64,000 nt of DNA from Blautia sp. (GCA_022770365.1 JALEHU010000005.1:1-64000); one strand, 5' to 3'. Numbered from the stretch's first letter, positions 17,705 to 26,903 are shown. Notes: generated by a model not told the origin, from the letters alone. Numbers and translations are program-made.

Positions 17705-18211
17705 TTATAAAAGCCCCTTCATCAAATGGATGGTCATACGATTTTCTTCCAGGTTTACATCAAGAATGCACTCATGAATCGCCGGCAGAAGCACTTCGCT
17801 TCCATCTGTACGTGTTACAATATAAACATCATTTGCACCAGTCTCCATCACATCTTTCAGAGTTCCGAATCTGCTTCCGTCTTCCAGATAAACCTCCATT
17901 CCCAGAAGGTCTGCAATATAATATTCATCCTCATCCAGTTCCTGTCCTTCCTCTCTGGGAATCCACAGGTCACGTCCTCTGTACATTTCAATATCATTGA
18001 TATTGTCAATTTCTTCAAATTTCAGAATGGCAAGATTCTTAAAGAATTTTACATTCTGAATAGTAAGCTTTCGAAGTTCCCGTCCTGTATCCAGAAGCAC
18101 ATATTCCAGATCAAGAAAACGCTCCGCATCATCTGTCGTGGGATATACTTTGACTTCACCGCGCACGCCATGAGTGGTGGTGATGACTCCAACCTTCAAT
18201 AAATCTTCCAT
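17705..18211 (-). CDS. rimM: 16S rRNA maturation factor
   Basis: 168 residues. It binds S19 and assists maturation of the 30S head. The N-terminal beta-barrel begins LLKVGVITTTHGVRGEVKVYPTTDD, the family signature, and the C-terminal PRC barrel includes YYIADLLGMEVYLEDG and VLLPAIHECILDVNLEE. It is translated just upstream of trmD. A 12-bp stem-loop separates it from khpA. Confidence 0.96.
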   Translation of the reverse strand: MEDLLKVGVITTTHGVRGEVKVYPTTDDAERFLDLEYVLLDTGRELRKLTIQNVKFFKNLAILKFEEIDNINDIEMYRGRDLWIPREEGQELDEDEYYIADLLGMEVYLEDGSRFGTLKDVMETGANDVYIVTRTDGSEVLLPAIHECILDVNLEENRMTIHLMKGLL

Positions 18212-18234
18212 CTGTTCTTCTCCCTGCTTCCAAA

Positions 18235-18269
18235 GAAACAGGAGCTATGGCAACCACAGCTCCTGTTTC
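18235..18269 (-). other. Perfect 12-bp intercistronic stem-loop between khpA and rimM
   Basis: Bases 18235-18246 pair with 18258-18269 with no mismatch around an 11-nt loop, 6 bases after the khpA stop. Only three T follow in the direction of transcription, so it is a weak terminator at best and more likely a partial attenuator or processing/stability element inside the operon. Confidence 0.65.
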
Positions 18270-18275
18270 ATCATT

Positions 18276-18506
18276 TCATTGCAGAATATCTACAATCACT
18301 TTTTTGCTGCTCTTTGAAGAAGCTGCCTTCACTACGGTACGGATTGCCTTGGCGATTCTGCCCTGGCGTCCGATCACTTTTCCCATATCAGAAGGACCAA
18401 CCTTCAGTTCAATGACTACGGCATCTTCTTTTTCTGTTTCCGTAACAACTACCTCGTCCGGATTTTCTACAAGAGATTTTGCAATTACTTCCACTAAATC
18501 CTTCAT
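18276..18506 (-). CDS. khpA: KH-domain RNA-binding protein
   Basis: 76 residues, a single KH domain with the GxxG loop in VIGRQGRIAKAIRTV. KhpA (YlqC) forms a heterodimer with KhpB/Jag and binds many RNAs in Firmicutes. It lies between rpsP and rimM, its conserved location. No anomaly. Confidence 0.95.
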   Translation of the reverse strand: MKDLVEVIAKSLVENPDEVVVTETEKEDAVVIELKVGPSDMGKVIGRQGRIAKAIRTVVKAASSKSSKKVIVDILQ

Positions 18507-18564
18507 TACATACCTCCCTGTTTTCGTCCAGTGCGGACATCACAGAAATACCCTGAGGGATTTC

Positions 18565-18810
18565 TTATTTTTCGATTCCGGCTTCTTTGAAGATTCTTGC
18601 TACAACTTCTGTAGGCTGAGCGCCTGCTGCAAGCCATTTTTTAGCTGCTTCTTCATCTACTTTGTATGCGCTTGGCTCAAGGTTAGGATCATAGGTTCCG
18701 ATTTCATCGATGCATTTTCCGTCACGCTTGCTGCGGGAATCTGCAACAATGATTCTATAAAAAGGTGCCTTTTTCTGTCCCATTCTTCTTAATCTGATTT
18801 TTACTGCCAT
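18565..18810 (-). CDS. rpsP: 30S ribosomal protein S16
   Basis: 81 residues. The start [20 protein letters not shown] and the segment [21 protein letters not shown] are diagnostic for S16, which binds the 5' domain of 16S rRNA. It lies between ffh and khpA in the conserved ylxM-ffh-rpsP-khpA-rimM-trmD operon. Confidence 0.98.
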   Translation of the reverse strand: MAVKIRLRRMGQKKAPFYRIIVADSRSKRDGKCIDEIGTYDPNLEPSAYKVDEEAAKKWLAAGAQPTEVVARIFKEAGIEK

Positions 18811-18862
18811 TTTAGTTTTCCTCCATTTATCATGTTTTCTTTTCGTTTGGTATTATATTTAT

Positions 18863-20212
18863 TTAAAAAGGAAGCTTGAAGCCGCCTCTTCTACCCATTT
18901 TGCCTCCGGACATCATTCCGGGCATCTGCTTCATCATTTTCTTGCTCTGTTCAAACTGCTTTACAAGACGATTCACTTCCGCAACTTCCACTCCTGCACC
19001 TCTGGCTATGCGGTTCTTGCGGGATATGTTCAGGATTGACGGATTGCTGCGCTCCTGAGGTGTCATGGAAAGAATGATGGATTTGGTCCGGTCAAGTGCC
19101 TTCTCGTCGATCATTCCTTCAATGTCTTTCATCTTGCCGCTCATACCGGGGAGCATGTTCAGGATGCTTCCGATTCCTCCCATTTTATTCATCTGTTCCA
19201 TACTGGTCAGATAATCATTGAAATCGAAATCCATCTTCTTGAGCTTCTTCTGCATCTCCTGGGCCTGCTGCTGATCAACAGACGCTTCCACCTTCTCAAT
19301 AAGGCTCATGACATCGCCCATGCCAAGGATTCTGGAAGCCATACGTTCCGGATAAAACTGTTCCAGGTCGGAAAGCTTTTCTCCCATACCTACATACAGA
19401 ATCGGTTTGCCGGTGACCGCTTTAATCGAAAGAGCTGCACCGCCACGTGTATCACCGTCCATCTTGGTAAGAATAACGCCGTCGATTCCCACCTTTTCCG
19501 TAAAGGTCTTGGCTACATTTACCGCATCCTGTCCGGTCATGGCGTCTACAACCAGGATTGTGGCATCTACGTGTACATTTGCCTTGATGTCGGCAAGCTC
19601 CTGCATCATATTCTCATCAATATGCAGACGACCTGCGGTATCGATCATGACGACATTCTGCTGATGCACCTTGGCATGTTCCAGAGCAGCCTTGGCAATA
19701 TCCACAGGTTTCTGTCTGTCTCCCATGGAAAAGACTTCCACGCCCTGCTTCTCGCCGTTTACCTGAAGCTGCGTGATCGCTGCGGGACGGTATACGTCAC
19801 AGGCTACCAGAAGCGGACGTTTGCCCTTGGATTTCAGCTTGCCTGCAAGCTTGGCAACGGTAGTTGTCTTACCTGCACCCTGAAGACCTGCCATCATAAG
19901 AACCGTGATCTCATTGCCGGCTTTCAGCGGAAGTTCTGTAGTCTCACTTCCCATGAGATTTACAAGCTCGTCGTTAACAATCTTGATTACCATCTGGCCG
20001 GGATTCAGTCCGTTCATCACGTCCTGTCCTACAGCCCGTTCCTGAACCGATTTGGTAAACTGCTTCACTACCTTGAAGTTGACATCGGCTTCCAGAAGAG
20101 CCATCTTGACTTCTTTCAGAGCGATTTTCACATCTTCCTCTGTCAGACGTCCCTTGCTTCTCAGCTTTTTGAATACATTTTGAAGTTTCTCAGTTAAGCT
20201 TTCAAATGCCAT
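18863..20212 (-). CDS. ffh: Signal recognition particle protein
   Basis: 449 residues with the N, G and M domains of the SRP54 GTPase that targets nascent membrane proteins together with SRP RNA and FtsY. The G domain shows GLQGAGKTTTVAKLAG (G1), DTAGRLHIDENMM (G3) and TKMDGDTRGGAALS (G4). The C-terminal M domain is methionine-rich (KKMMKQMPGMMSGGKMG) and begins near EKVEASVDQQQAQEM. It starts 3 bases after the ylxM stop. The SRP RNA gene is not visible in the window. Confidence 0.98.
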   Translation of the reverse strand: MAFESLTEKLQNVFKKLRSKGRLTEEDVKIALKEVKMALLEADVNFKVVKQFTKSVQERAVGQDVMNGLNPGQMVIKIVNDELVNLMGSETTELPLKAGNEITVLMMAGLQGAGKTTTVAKLAGKLKSKGKRPLLVACDVYRPAAITQLQVNGEKQGVEVFSMGDRQKPVDIAKAALEHAKVHQQNVVMIDTAGRLHIDENMMQELADIKANVHVDATILVVDAMTGQDAVNVAKTFTEKVGIDGVILTKMDGDTRGGAALSIKAVTGKPILYVGMGEKLSDLEQFYPERMASRILGMGDVMSLIEKVEASVDQQQAQEMQKKLKKMDFDFNDYLTSMEQMNKMGGIGSILNMLPGMSGKMKDIEGMIDEKALDRTKSIILSMTPQERSNPSILNISRKNRIARGAGVEVAEVNRLVKQFEQSKKMMKQMPGMMSGGKMGRRGGFKLPF

Positions 20213-20215
20213 GTA

Positions 20216-20539
20216 TTATAACTCCTCTAATATTTCATTGGAAATCGCTGCGATCTCTCCATCCTGGTACTTACCTGCCAGTTCATGTATCTTCTGTACC
20301 TGGCGTCGGATATTCAGGAATTTTTCTACCAGATGAAGTTTCTCCTCGTATCCCTCCAGGATGTGATTGCAGCGCCTGATCATATCGTGCACACCCTGAC
20401 GGCTGATTTCCAGTTCCTCTGCCACTTCGCTCAGGGAATAATCCTCCAGCACCACGCTCTCATATACCTGGCGCTGCCGCTCAGTGAGCAATTCTCCATA
20501 AAAATCATATAATAATGCCTGTTCAACAAATCTCTCCAT
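20216..20539 (-). CDS. ylxM: YlxM-type helix-turn-helix protein (UPF0122)
   Basis: 107 residues. A sigma-70 region-4-like helix-turn-helix is seen at [21 protein letters not shown] through [13 protein letters not shown]. YlxM is an accessory SRP component in Firmicutes and is nearly always encoded just before ffh, as here. Its ATG is only about a dozen bases downstream of the predicted transcription start, so the mRNA leader is very short. Confidence 0.95.
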   Translation of the reverse strand: MERFVEQALLYDFYGELLTERQRQVYESVVLEDYSLSEVAEELEISRQGVHDMIRRCNHILEGYEEKLHLVEKFLNIRRQVQKIHELAGKYQDGEIAAISNEILEEL

Positions 20540-20556
20540 CTGATATCACCTTGGGT

Positions 20557-20585
20557 ATCATAACTTATTTTGTATTGGGTGTCAA
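20557..20585 (-). promoter_or_regulatory. Promoter of the ylxM-ffh-rpsP-khpA-rimM-trmD operon
   Basis: Minus strand TTGACA (20580-20585), a 17-base spacer, and TATGAT (20557-20562). The -35 box is one arm of an inverted repeat, TGTCAAG (20580-20586) / CTTGACA (20595-20601). Confidence 0.85.
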
Positions 20586-20659
20586 GTATTTTTTCTTGAC
20601 AGCAATAATTTTTTTCTGTTGTCTGTTTTACTGTTTTTTATGCGCAGCTGTATAATCAC

Positions 20660-21283
20660 TTATCTGATCAGATGCTCCTGAAGATTGTCATCATCATAAT
20701 CAAACTCACAGCGTTCGTAAGCATTGATAATATGTGTGTCCATAAATTTGTCATATCGTTTCTGTTTTCTGTTATAGGACATATGGACATGCCCGTGTAT
20801 AAAAAACCTGGGTTTATACTTTTCCATTAATTCCAGAAAGACTTTGAATCCCTGATGAGGCAGATCCATCCCGTCGTTAAGCTGATATGCCGGTGCATGG
20901 GTTACCAGAATATCAAATCCCCGGTGTCTTAGTATCTGAAACCAGAGTTTACGGATTCTTTTGCGCATATCCCGCTCTGTGTACTGATTCGCACCCCCGG
21001 AATAAAGCATGGAGCCGCCAAGTCCCAGGATACGGATTCCCTCATGGACATAAATCTTATCTTCAATTTCGATGCATCCCTCCGGAGGAATGCGTTCATA
21101 TTTTGCATCATGATTTCCTCTCACATAAAGCACCGGAGCAGTGCAGAATGTGGCAAGAAACGAAAGGTAATGCGGATCCAGATCGCCGCAGGAAATAATA
21201 AGGTCGATTCCCTCCAGCTTGCTTTTTTCATAAAAATCCCAGAGATATTTTGACTCCTCATCCGCCAGTGCAAGTATCTTCAT
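20660..21283 (-). CDS. Calcineurin-like metallophosphoesterase
   Basis: 207 residues. Metal-binding motifs of the metallophosphoesterase fold are readable: LALADEES at the start (the usual D-x-H is altered to D-E-E here), ISCGDLDPHYL (GD), YVRGNHDAKYE (GNHD), LVTHAPAYQ (TH) and FIHGHVHMSYN (GHxH). The change of the first D-x-H motif may alter metal binding. It starts 36 bases after the ParB/BMP fusion gene on the same strand, which suggests cotranscription and a shared role. Substrate unknown. Confidence 0.85.
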   Translation of the reverse strand: MKILALADEESKYLWDFYEKSKLEGIDLIISCGDLDPHYLSFLATFCTAPVLYVRGNHDAKYERIPPEGCIEIEDKIYVHEGIRILGLGGSMLYSGGANQYTERDMRKRIRKLWFQILRHRGFDILVTHAPAYQLNDGMDLPHQGFKVFLELMEKYKPRFFIHGHVHMSYNRKQKRYDKFMDTHIINAYERCEFDYDDDNLQEHLIR

Positions 21284-21319
21284 GTATCTGTAAATCCTTC
21301 CTCCAGTGCTCCTGATCCA

Positions 21320-23338
21320 TTACACGATCGGTTTGTTTTCTTCTACGCCCTGCTGTGCAGTGACAGGTTTCGCTTCTTCCTGAAGCTCTTCCATTTTGGG
21401 GATCTCTCCGATCACATTTTCTGCCAGCCAGTCCATAGTTACGATTTCTTCAGGAGTCATCCTGCGGTTCGGGTCATCCTGAATAAGTCCCTTCTGGGAA
21501 TACAGAATACCGGAAAACGGGTTAAACTCACCGGAAAGGATCGTACTCTTCAGAAGATCCACAAGGCGCTTCGTGCCGATCGGAAGGTTCTGTGAACAGA
21601 TGACATCAATGACACCTGCCGACATGCCCCACCAGTAATTGATTGCTTTTTTTGCAGCAGTATTATCATCGTATTTCCATGTTCCGTCCATGATCGTACG
21701 GATCAGACGCTCATAGAATTTTCCCCAGTGCCAGACAGGCATGGCAAGATTTCTCACCTTCATTTCCGTATCTTCCCCGCTGCTGTACTGTTCATTGCTT
21801 TCTTTATGTTCCCCGCTGCTGTGCTGCTTATTAAAATCATATTCCACACTGTAAAGGCCGAAAAATCTGGATGCTTCCTCCGGAATCACCATATCCTTGC
21901 CGGAAATAATGGAAACCTGATTTTTCTTGAAGTTCTCCATGGCATTTACGCCCTTTTTGGAAGTCCATTCAAGGTAAACCTCTGCTCTCGGGTTGATCAT
22001 TTTTGCACCCAGGGCAAAAGCGTTGATGTTGGCGATGGAACCAAGGATCGGATAATCCGCCAGATACCCCAAACGGTCATTCTCTGTCATGGCTCCTGCA
22101 ATAGCTCCCATCAGGAATTTGGCTTCATGCATACGTGCATAATAATTACGGATATATCTGTGAGAAGTATTCAGAGAACAGTTGAGGATCTTCACATTGG
22201 GATGCGCAATGGCTGCTTTAACACTGGCCTGAACCTGTGTCGGTGTTGTGGTAAATACGATATTGCATCCGGAAGCAATGGCCTTCTCAATCGTTTCTTC
22301 CACATTATCCTGCGTAACGTTCTCATAATAAAGAGTGCTGACTTCTTCCGGGAACGTTTCCTCCAGATGAAGTCTTCCCAGCTCATGGGCATAAGTCCAG
22401 GCAGAAGAAGTGGGGGTTTTCTCATAAACAAAGGCAATTTTCAGCTTGGGTGAGCTGATCGGAAGAAGTCTGTTCAGAAGAGAGGCTTTCTCTTCTGTAG
22501 GATCCATCTTCAGGTCGATCTCATCTTCTTCCTGTCTCAGGCTGAATTCTTCCCAGCTCTTGATTACCAGTTCTCTCAGCTCGTTGGTTGTTTTTTCCGA
22601 CAGAGACTCATAACCGTAAATTCCAATGAAAGCCAGGAATGCGTCTCCTGTTGTAATGTTCAGTTTCTTCCCGCCTTTTGCCTCAAATTCTGCGGCAAAA
22701 CGATTATAAACGGAACTGAAATTCAGCTTGTCATCATCTGTCCATATTTCATCAGGGGCTTTTCCTATCGCTGCCTGAAGTCTGGCAAAGCTTCCAAGCT
22801 TTGTAAACCAGATATAGTTAATGCCCGACAGATTATAAAAGTCTACGAATTCATAATAAATTCTGTTTTCTTTTTCTGCTGTTCTCGGAGGGAGAATCCT
22901 GGTGACGATTCCGGGAATGGCAACAGCATCAAAGTATTTCAGTACACTGACACGTTTATTCCCCTCCTCCACATAAAATTTGTTCATATATTCATAAGCT
23001 TTGATCGGATCACGTATTCCCTCGTTCTGGTGGCTGGTACAGAGGCTTTTCCATTTAGCTGCAAATTCCGTATTATCACGCAGAATCGGCATGAAATTAG
23101 CTGCAAACGCACTGCTTCTTCCGCCGGTTCTTGTTCCCACAATCTGATCTGCCGGAATCTGTACAAGCCCGAGCGGAACTTCAGAATAACTGCCTTTGGG
23201 CGGAAGTATTTCATCCAGCACTTCCAGTGTAGGTACTTCCCCTCTCATCATGCGTGACTGATACTCTTTTTTTCCTGATTTATATGCTTTATTGTAATCC
23301 TCAATTGAATTTGTAACCATAGACGTATTTGATGCCAT
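21320..23338 (-). CDS. Cytoplasmic ParB-like / BMP-type binding-domain fusion protein
   Basis: 672 residues, no signal peptide and no transmembrane helix. The first ~150 residues resemble the ParB/sulfiredoxin-like fold: VQIPADQIVGTRTGGRSSAF, then FYVEEGNKRVSVLKYF, which fits the ParB E-G-N-x-R signature. From about residue 295 a BMP/PnrA-type periplasmic-binding domain starts at PKLKIAFVYEKTPTSSAWTYA and includes FTTTPTQVQASVKAA and MGAIAGAMTENDRLGYLADYP. BMP proteins normally bind nucleosides outside the cell, so a cytosolic version joined to a ParB-like part suggests an intracellular sensor. Residues near 505-530 hold a duplicated 12-residue hydrophilic linker. The phosphoesterase gene follows. 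Function not known to me. Confidence 0.8.
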   Translation of the reverse strand: MASNTSMVTNSIEDYNKAYKSGKKEYQSRMMRGEVPTLEVLDEILPPKGSYSEVPLGLVQIPADQIVGTRTGGRSSAFAANFMPILRDNTEFAAKWKSLCTSHQNEGIRDPIKAYEYMNKFYVEEGNKRVSVLKYFDAVAIPGIVTRILPPRTAEKENRIYYEFVDFYNLSGINYIWFTKLGSFARLQAAIGKAPDEIWTDDDKLNFSSVYNRFAAEFEAKGGKKLNITTGDAFLAFIGIYGYESLSEKTTNELRELVIKSWEEFSLRQEEDEIDLKMDPTEEKASLLNRLLPISSPKLKIAFVYEKTPTSSAWTYAHELGRLHLEETFPEEVSTLYYENVTQDNVEETIEKAIASGCNIVFTTTPTQVQASVKAAIAHPNVKILNCSLNTSHRYIRNYYARMHEAKFLMGAIAGAMTENDRLGYLADYPILGSIANINAFALGAKMINPRAEVYLEWTSKKGVNAMENFKKNQVSIISGKDMVIPEEASRFFGLYSVEYDFNKQHSSGEHKESNEQYSSGEDTEMKVRNLAMPVWHWGKFYERLIRTIMDGTWKYDDNTAAKKAINYWWGMSAGVIDVICSQNLPIGTKRLVDLLKSTILSGEFNPFSGILYSQKGLIQDDPNRRMTPEEIVTMDWLAENVIGEIPKMEELQEEAKPVTAQQGVEENKPIV

Positions 23339-23393
23339 AAGTTTTCCTCCATTTCAAAAATTACATGATTTGCTGACATAATTGACCATTTAC

Positions 23394-23422
23394 AATATAA
23401 CCCAGACATCTGTCAAAATCAA
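23394..23422 (-). promoter_or_regulatory. Promoter of the ParB/BMP fusion gene
   Basis: Minus strand TTGATT (23417-23422), 17-base spacer, TATATT (23394-23399). A TTGACA inside the spacer is poorly placed for any -10 box and is likely fortuitous. Confidence 0.6.
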
Positions 23423-23476
23423 GTGTTTTATATTTACTGTACATTGCCTGTTATATTAAACCTTTTATAAAACCGC

Positions 23477-23505
23477 TTGATAAAATAACAGATTTCGTGT
23501 ATGAT
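23477..23505 (+). promoter_or_regulatory. Promoter of the DUF362 ferredoxin gene
   Basis: TTGATA at 23477-23482, 17-base spacer, TATGAT at 23500-23505. The ribosome site GGGAGG lies at about 23530, ahead of the ATG at 23544. Confidence 0.75.
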
Positions 23506-23543
23506 TTTCTATAGAAATTTGATCTATCAGGGAGGATTCTTTT

Positions 23544-24653
23544 ATGGAAAAAGCAAAAGTTTACTATACCAATATGCGTACGGGTTTTAATGATGGACTT
23601 CTGGATAAACTGAAACGGCTTATCATAAAAGCCGGAATCGGAAATATTGATTTCGACGGAAAATATACCGCTGTCAAAATTCATTTCGGTGAACCGGGCA
23701 ATCTGGCTTTTCTTCGTCCCAATTATGCAAAAGTCGTTGCAGATACAGTGAAAGAACTGGGCGGCAGACCATTCCTTACAGACTGTAATACTCTCTATGT
23801 AGGCGGCCGCAAAAATGCTCTCGATCATATGGACACCGCATACACCAACGGATTTTCCCCATTCTCCACAGGCTGCCATGTTCTGATCGCAGACGGACTT
23901 AAAGGAACTGACGAAGAATATGTCCCGGTAGAAGGCGGTGAGTATGTAAAAGAAGCAAAGATCGGACGTGCCGTCATGGATGCTGACGTATTCATCTCCC
24001 TTTCTCATTTTAAAGGACATGAAGCAACCGGTTTCGGCGGAGCGCTGAAAAATATCGGAATGGGATGCGGTTCCCGTGCAGGCAAAATGGAAATGCACAG
24101 CGCAGGCAAACCTCATGTAGATCAGGATCTCTGCATCGGCTGTCACCGCTGTGAGAAAATCTGTGCACACAATGCTCCGTATTTCACAGATAAAAAAGCT
24201 GCCATTGACCACGAAAAATGCGTAGGCTGCGGCAGATGTATCGGTATCTGTCCAAAAGATGCGGTACTTCCTGCATCTGATGAATCCAATGATGTGCTGA
24301 ACTGCAAGATTGCCGAGTATTCCAAGGCAGTCATCGACGGACGTCCGAACTTCCATATCTGTCTTGTGATTGATGTTTCACCATACTGTGACTGTCATGC
24401 GGAAAATGATGCGGCAATCGTTCCGGATGTGGGATTCTTTGCTTCCTTTGATCCGGTCGCACTTGATGTTGCCTGTGCAGATGCAGTCAATGCGCAGCCC
24501 ATCATCGCCAATACTCTTCTTGCTGAGGCAGACCATGAGGGACATGATCATTTCGGTGCTGTTTCTCCATCCACCAACTGGAGATCCTGTATTGAACACG
24601 CAAAGAAAATTGGTCTTGGTACCGATGAATATGAACTGATCGAAGTTAAATAA
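23544..24653 (+). CDS. DUF362 protein with two 4Fe-4S ferredoxin clusters
   Basis: 369 residues. The N-terminal and C-terminal parts belong to the DUF362 fold (VKIHFGEPGNLAFLRPNYA, FLTDCNTLYVGGRKNALDH, SLSHFKGHEATGFGGALKNIGMG). A two-cluster ferredoxin module is inserted at about residues 190-245: CIGCHRCEKIC and CVGCGRCIGIC, each with the fourth Cys of a 4Fe-4S motif. These proteins are common in anaerobes as putative redox or metal-handling enzymes of unknown substrate. Monocistronic: own promoter at 23477-23505 and terminator at 24661-24711. Confidence 0.92.
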   Translation: MEKAKVYYTNMRTGFNDGLLDKLKRLIIKAGIGNIDFDGKYTAVKIHFGEPGNLAFLRPNYAKVVADTVKELGGRPFLTDCNTLYVGGRKNALDHMDTAYTNGFSPFSTGCHVLIADGLKGTDEEYVPVEGGEYVKEAKIGRAVMDADVFISLSHFKGHEATGFGGALKNIGMGCGSRAGKMEMHSAGKPHVDQDLCIGCHRCEKICAHNAPYFTDKKAAIDHEKCVGCGRCIGICPKDAVLPASDESNDVLNCKIAEYSKAVIDGRPNFHICLVIDVSPYCDCHAENDAAIVPDVGFFASFDPVALDVACADAVNAQPIIANTLLAEADHEGHDHFGAVSPSTNWRSCIEHAKKIGLGTDEYELIEVK

Positions 24654-24660
24654 ACAAATC

Positions 24661-24711
24661 AAAAAACCAGTCTGAACGATAGTTTCAAACTTATCCTTCG
24701 GACTGGTTTTT
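24661..24711. terminator. Bidirectional terminator between DUF362 gene and ilvA
   Basis: AAAAACCAGTC (24662-24672) pairs with GACTGGTTTTT (24701-24711), giving A- and T-tracts on either side of the stem. It serves the converging DUF362 and ilvA units. Confidence 0.85.
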
Positions 24712-24729
24712 CATACAATAATTCTTATA

Positions 24730-25941
24730 TTACAGACTTGCGCGGATTACTCTCGGTCTGCACCCTGCATCTTCCAGAGCTTTGACAATTTCATTTTTAT
24801 GCTCGGTGCCATAAGCTTCCATTGTGATTTTCAGTTCCACTGCCGCATTACGGTTGGTGCTGACAAACTGGTTATGATCAAGTTTGATAACATTGCCCTG
24901 CTTTTCTGCAATAATTGTCGCCACACGCACAAGCTCTCCGGCTTTATCCGGAATCAGTACAGAAACTGTAAAGATTCTGTCACGCTGAATCAGACCATGC
25001 TGTACAACCGAAGACATTGTGATTACATCCATATTACCGCCGCTTAAGATAGATACCACCTTTTTGTTCTGGAAATCAAGATGACGGAGAGCTGCAACCG
25101 TCAGAAGCCCGGAATTCTCTACGATCATCTTGTGATTCTCGACCATATCAAGGAAAGCTACGATCAGTTCATCGTCCTCCACTGTGATAACATCATCCAG
25201 ATTTTCCTGAAGATACGGGAAAATCTTTTCGCCCGGAGTCTGTACTGCAGTACCATCCGCTATGGTATTGATATTGGGAAGCGTTACAACCTCGCCCTTA
25301 TTCAGCGATGCGCGCAGGCAGGCAGCTCCAGCCGGTTCCACGCCAATCACCTTGATATGAGGGTTCAGAAGTTTTGCCAGAGTTGATACACCTGTTGCAA
25401 GACCGCCTCCGCCTACCGGGACCAGTATGTAATCCACAAGAGGAAGTTCCTGAATGATCTCCATGGAAATGGTTCCCTGACCGGTTGCTACTGCCAGATC
25501 ATCAAAGGGATGAATAAAAGTATATCCTTCCTTTTCAGCAAGTTCCATTGCATATGCACACGCTTCATCGTACACATCACCCTTCAGGATCACCTCTGCA
25601 CCATAATTTTTGGTTCTTTCCACTTTAATCAGAGGTGTCGTTGTGGGCATGACAATAACAGCTTTCACACCGTATTTATGAGCTGCATATGCGACACCCT
25701 GGGCATGATTGCCGGCTGATGCCGCGATCAGTCCTCTTTCCCTTTCTTCCTCCGAAAGCGTGCTGATCTTATAATATGCCCCGCGGACCTTATAGGCACC
25801 GGTACGCTGCATATTTTCCGGTTTGAAAAAGACTTTATTTCCGGTAAGCTCGCTGAAATAGCTGCTCTTGATAAGCTTTGTCTCCTGTGTGACTTTTTTT
25901 ACAATCTCTGATGCTTCTTCAAAACTCTCTAATGTAAGCAT
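24730..25941 (-). CDS. ilvA: Threonine ammonia-lyase with C-terminal ACT-like domain
   Basis: 403 residues. A PLP enzyme that deaminates threonine to 2-oxobutyrate, feeding isoleucine synthesis or fermentation. The PLP lysine lies in RTGAYKVRGAYYKI, the phosphate-binding glycine loop reads VPVGGGGLATG, and SAGNHAQGVAYAA is conserved. From about residue 325 a single ACT-type domain begins (DRIFTVSVLIPDKAGELVRVA), the shorter architecture of about 400 residues rather than the 510-residue two-domain form. It lies 23 bases after ftsY on the same strand and appears to be the last gene of the plsX-to-ftsY transcription unit. Confidence 0.93.
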   Translation of the reverse strand: MLTLESFEEASEIVKKVTQETKLIKSSYFSELTGNKVFFKPENMQRTGAYKVRGAYYKISTLSEEERERGLIAASAGNHAQGVAYAAHKYGVKAVIVMPTTTPLIKVERTKNYGAEVILKGDVYDEACAYAMELAEKEGYTFIHPFDDLAVATGQGTISMEIIQELPLVDYILVPVGGGGLATGVSTLAKLLNPHIKVIGVEPAGAACLRASLNKGEVVTLPNINTIADGTAVQTPGEKIFPYLQENLDDVITVEDDELIVAFLDMVENHKMIVENSGLLTVAALRHLDFQNKKVVSILSGGNMDVITMSSVVQHGLIQRDRIFTVSVLIPDKAGELVRVATIIAEKQGNVIKLDHNQFVSTNRNAAVELKITMEAYGTEHKNEIVKALEDAGCRPRVIRASL

Positions 25942-25964
25942 TCTAACACCGTTCCTCCTCTGTA

Positions 25965-26903
25965 CTAATCTTCCGCAGTGCGGTTGAATAATGCATCTAC
26001 AAATGCATCCGCATCGAATTTCTGGAGATCATCGATGCTTTCGCCAACACCAATATATTTCACCGGAATATCCAGTTCGGACTGAATGGCCACGGCAATA
26101 CCGCCTTTGGCTGTACCATCCAGCTTGGTCAGGATAATTCCTGTAACATTTGCCACTTCTGCGAACTGTTTTGCCTGAACAAGAGCATTCTGCCCGGTTG
26201 TTCCGTCCAGAACTACAAGCGTTTCCAGATAAGCTTCCGGATATTCCCGTTCAAGAATTCTGTAAATCTTCCGCAGTTCTTCCATCAGATTCTTCTTATT
26301 ATGAAGACGTCCTGCCGTATCACAGATCAGCACATCCGCATTTCTTGCCTTGGCTGCTGCAACTGCATCGAATACCACCGATGCAGGATCTGCTCCGGAC
26401 TGTCCGCCGATGATATCCACACCCGCTCTATTGGCCCACTGGGTAAGCTGCTCTCCGGCAGCCGCACGAAATGTATCTGCAGCTGCAAGAACCACCTTTT
26501 TACCCTGATCTTTCAGCTTTCCGGCCAGCTTACCAACGGAAGTAGTCTTACCCACACCATTGACACCAATTACCAGAATGACAGATTTACGGTTCTCGAA
26601 TTCATACTCTGTACTGTCCACTCTCATCTGTTCTTTGATGCTGTTGATCAGAAGATCCTTGCATTCCTTAGGATCACGGATATGATTCTGCGCTACCTGT
26701 TCCTTAAGATGCTCCAGAATGGAAGAGGTTGCATTGATTCCAATGTCTCCCATGATCAGGATTTCTTCCAGTTCCTCATAAAAATCTTCATCAATACTGG
26801 AATAGCCGCTGAAAATCGAATCAAATCCGGCTACAATATTGTCTCTTGTCTTGGTAAGTCCGCTTACCAGACGTTTAAAAAATCCTTTTTTTTCTTCTGC
26901 CAT
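25965..26903 (-). CDS. ftsY: Signal recognition particle receptor
   Basis: 312 residues with the NG domain of the SRP GTPases and only a short N-terminal extension, as usual in Firmicutes. G1 reads [17 protein letters not shown]3 [12 protein letters not shown] and G4 [14 protein letters not shown], with the family-typical [13 protein letters not shown] near the end. It docks SRP-bound ribosomes at the membrane. It follows smc by 26 bases, the conserved smc-ftsY pairing. Confidence 0.97.
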   Translation of the reverse strand: MAEEKKGFFKRLVSGLTKTRDNIVAGFDSIFSGYSSIDEDFYEELEEILIMGDIGINATSSILEHLKEQVAQNHIRDPKECKDLLINSIKEQMRVDSTEYEFENRKSVILVIGVNGVGKTTSVGKLAGKLKDQGKKVVLAAADTFRAAAGEQLTQWANRAGVDIIGGQSGADPASVVFDAVAAAKARNADVLICDTAGRLHNKKNLMEELRKIYRILEREYPEAYLETLVVLDGTTGQNALVQAKQFAEVANVTGIILTKLDGTAKGGIAVAIQSELDIPVKYIGVGESIDDLQKFDADAFVDALFNRTAED

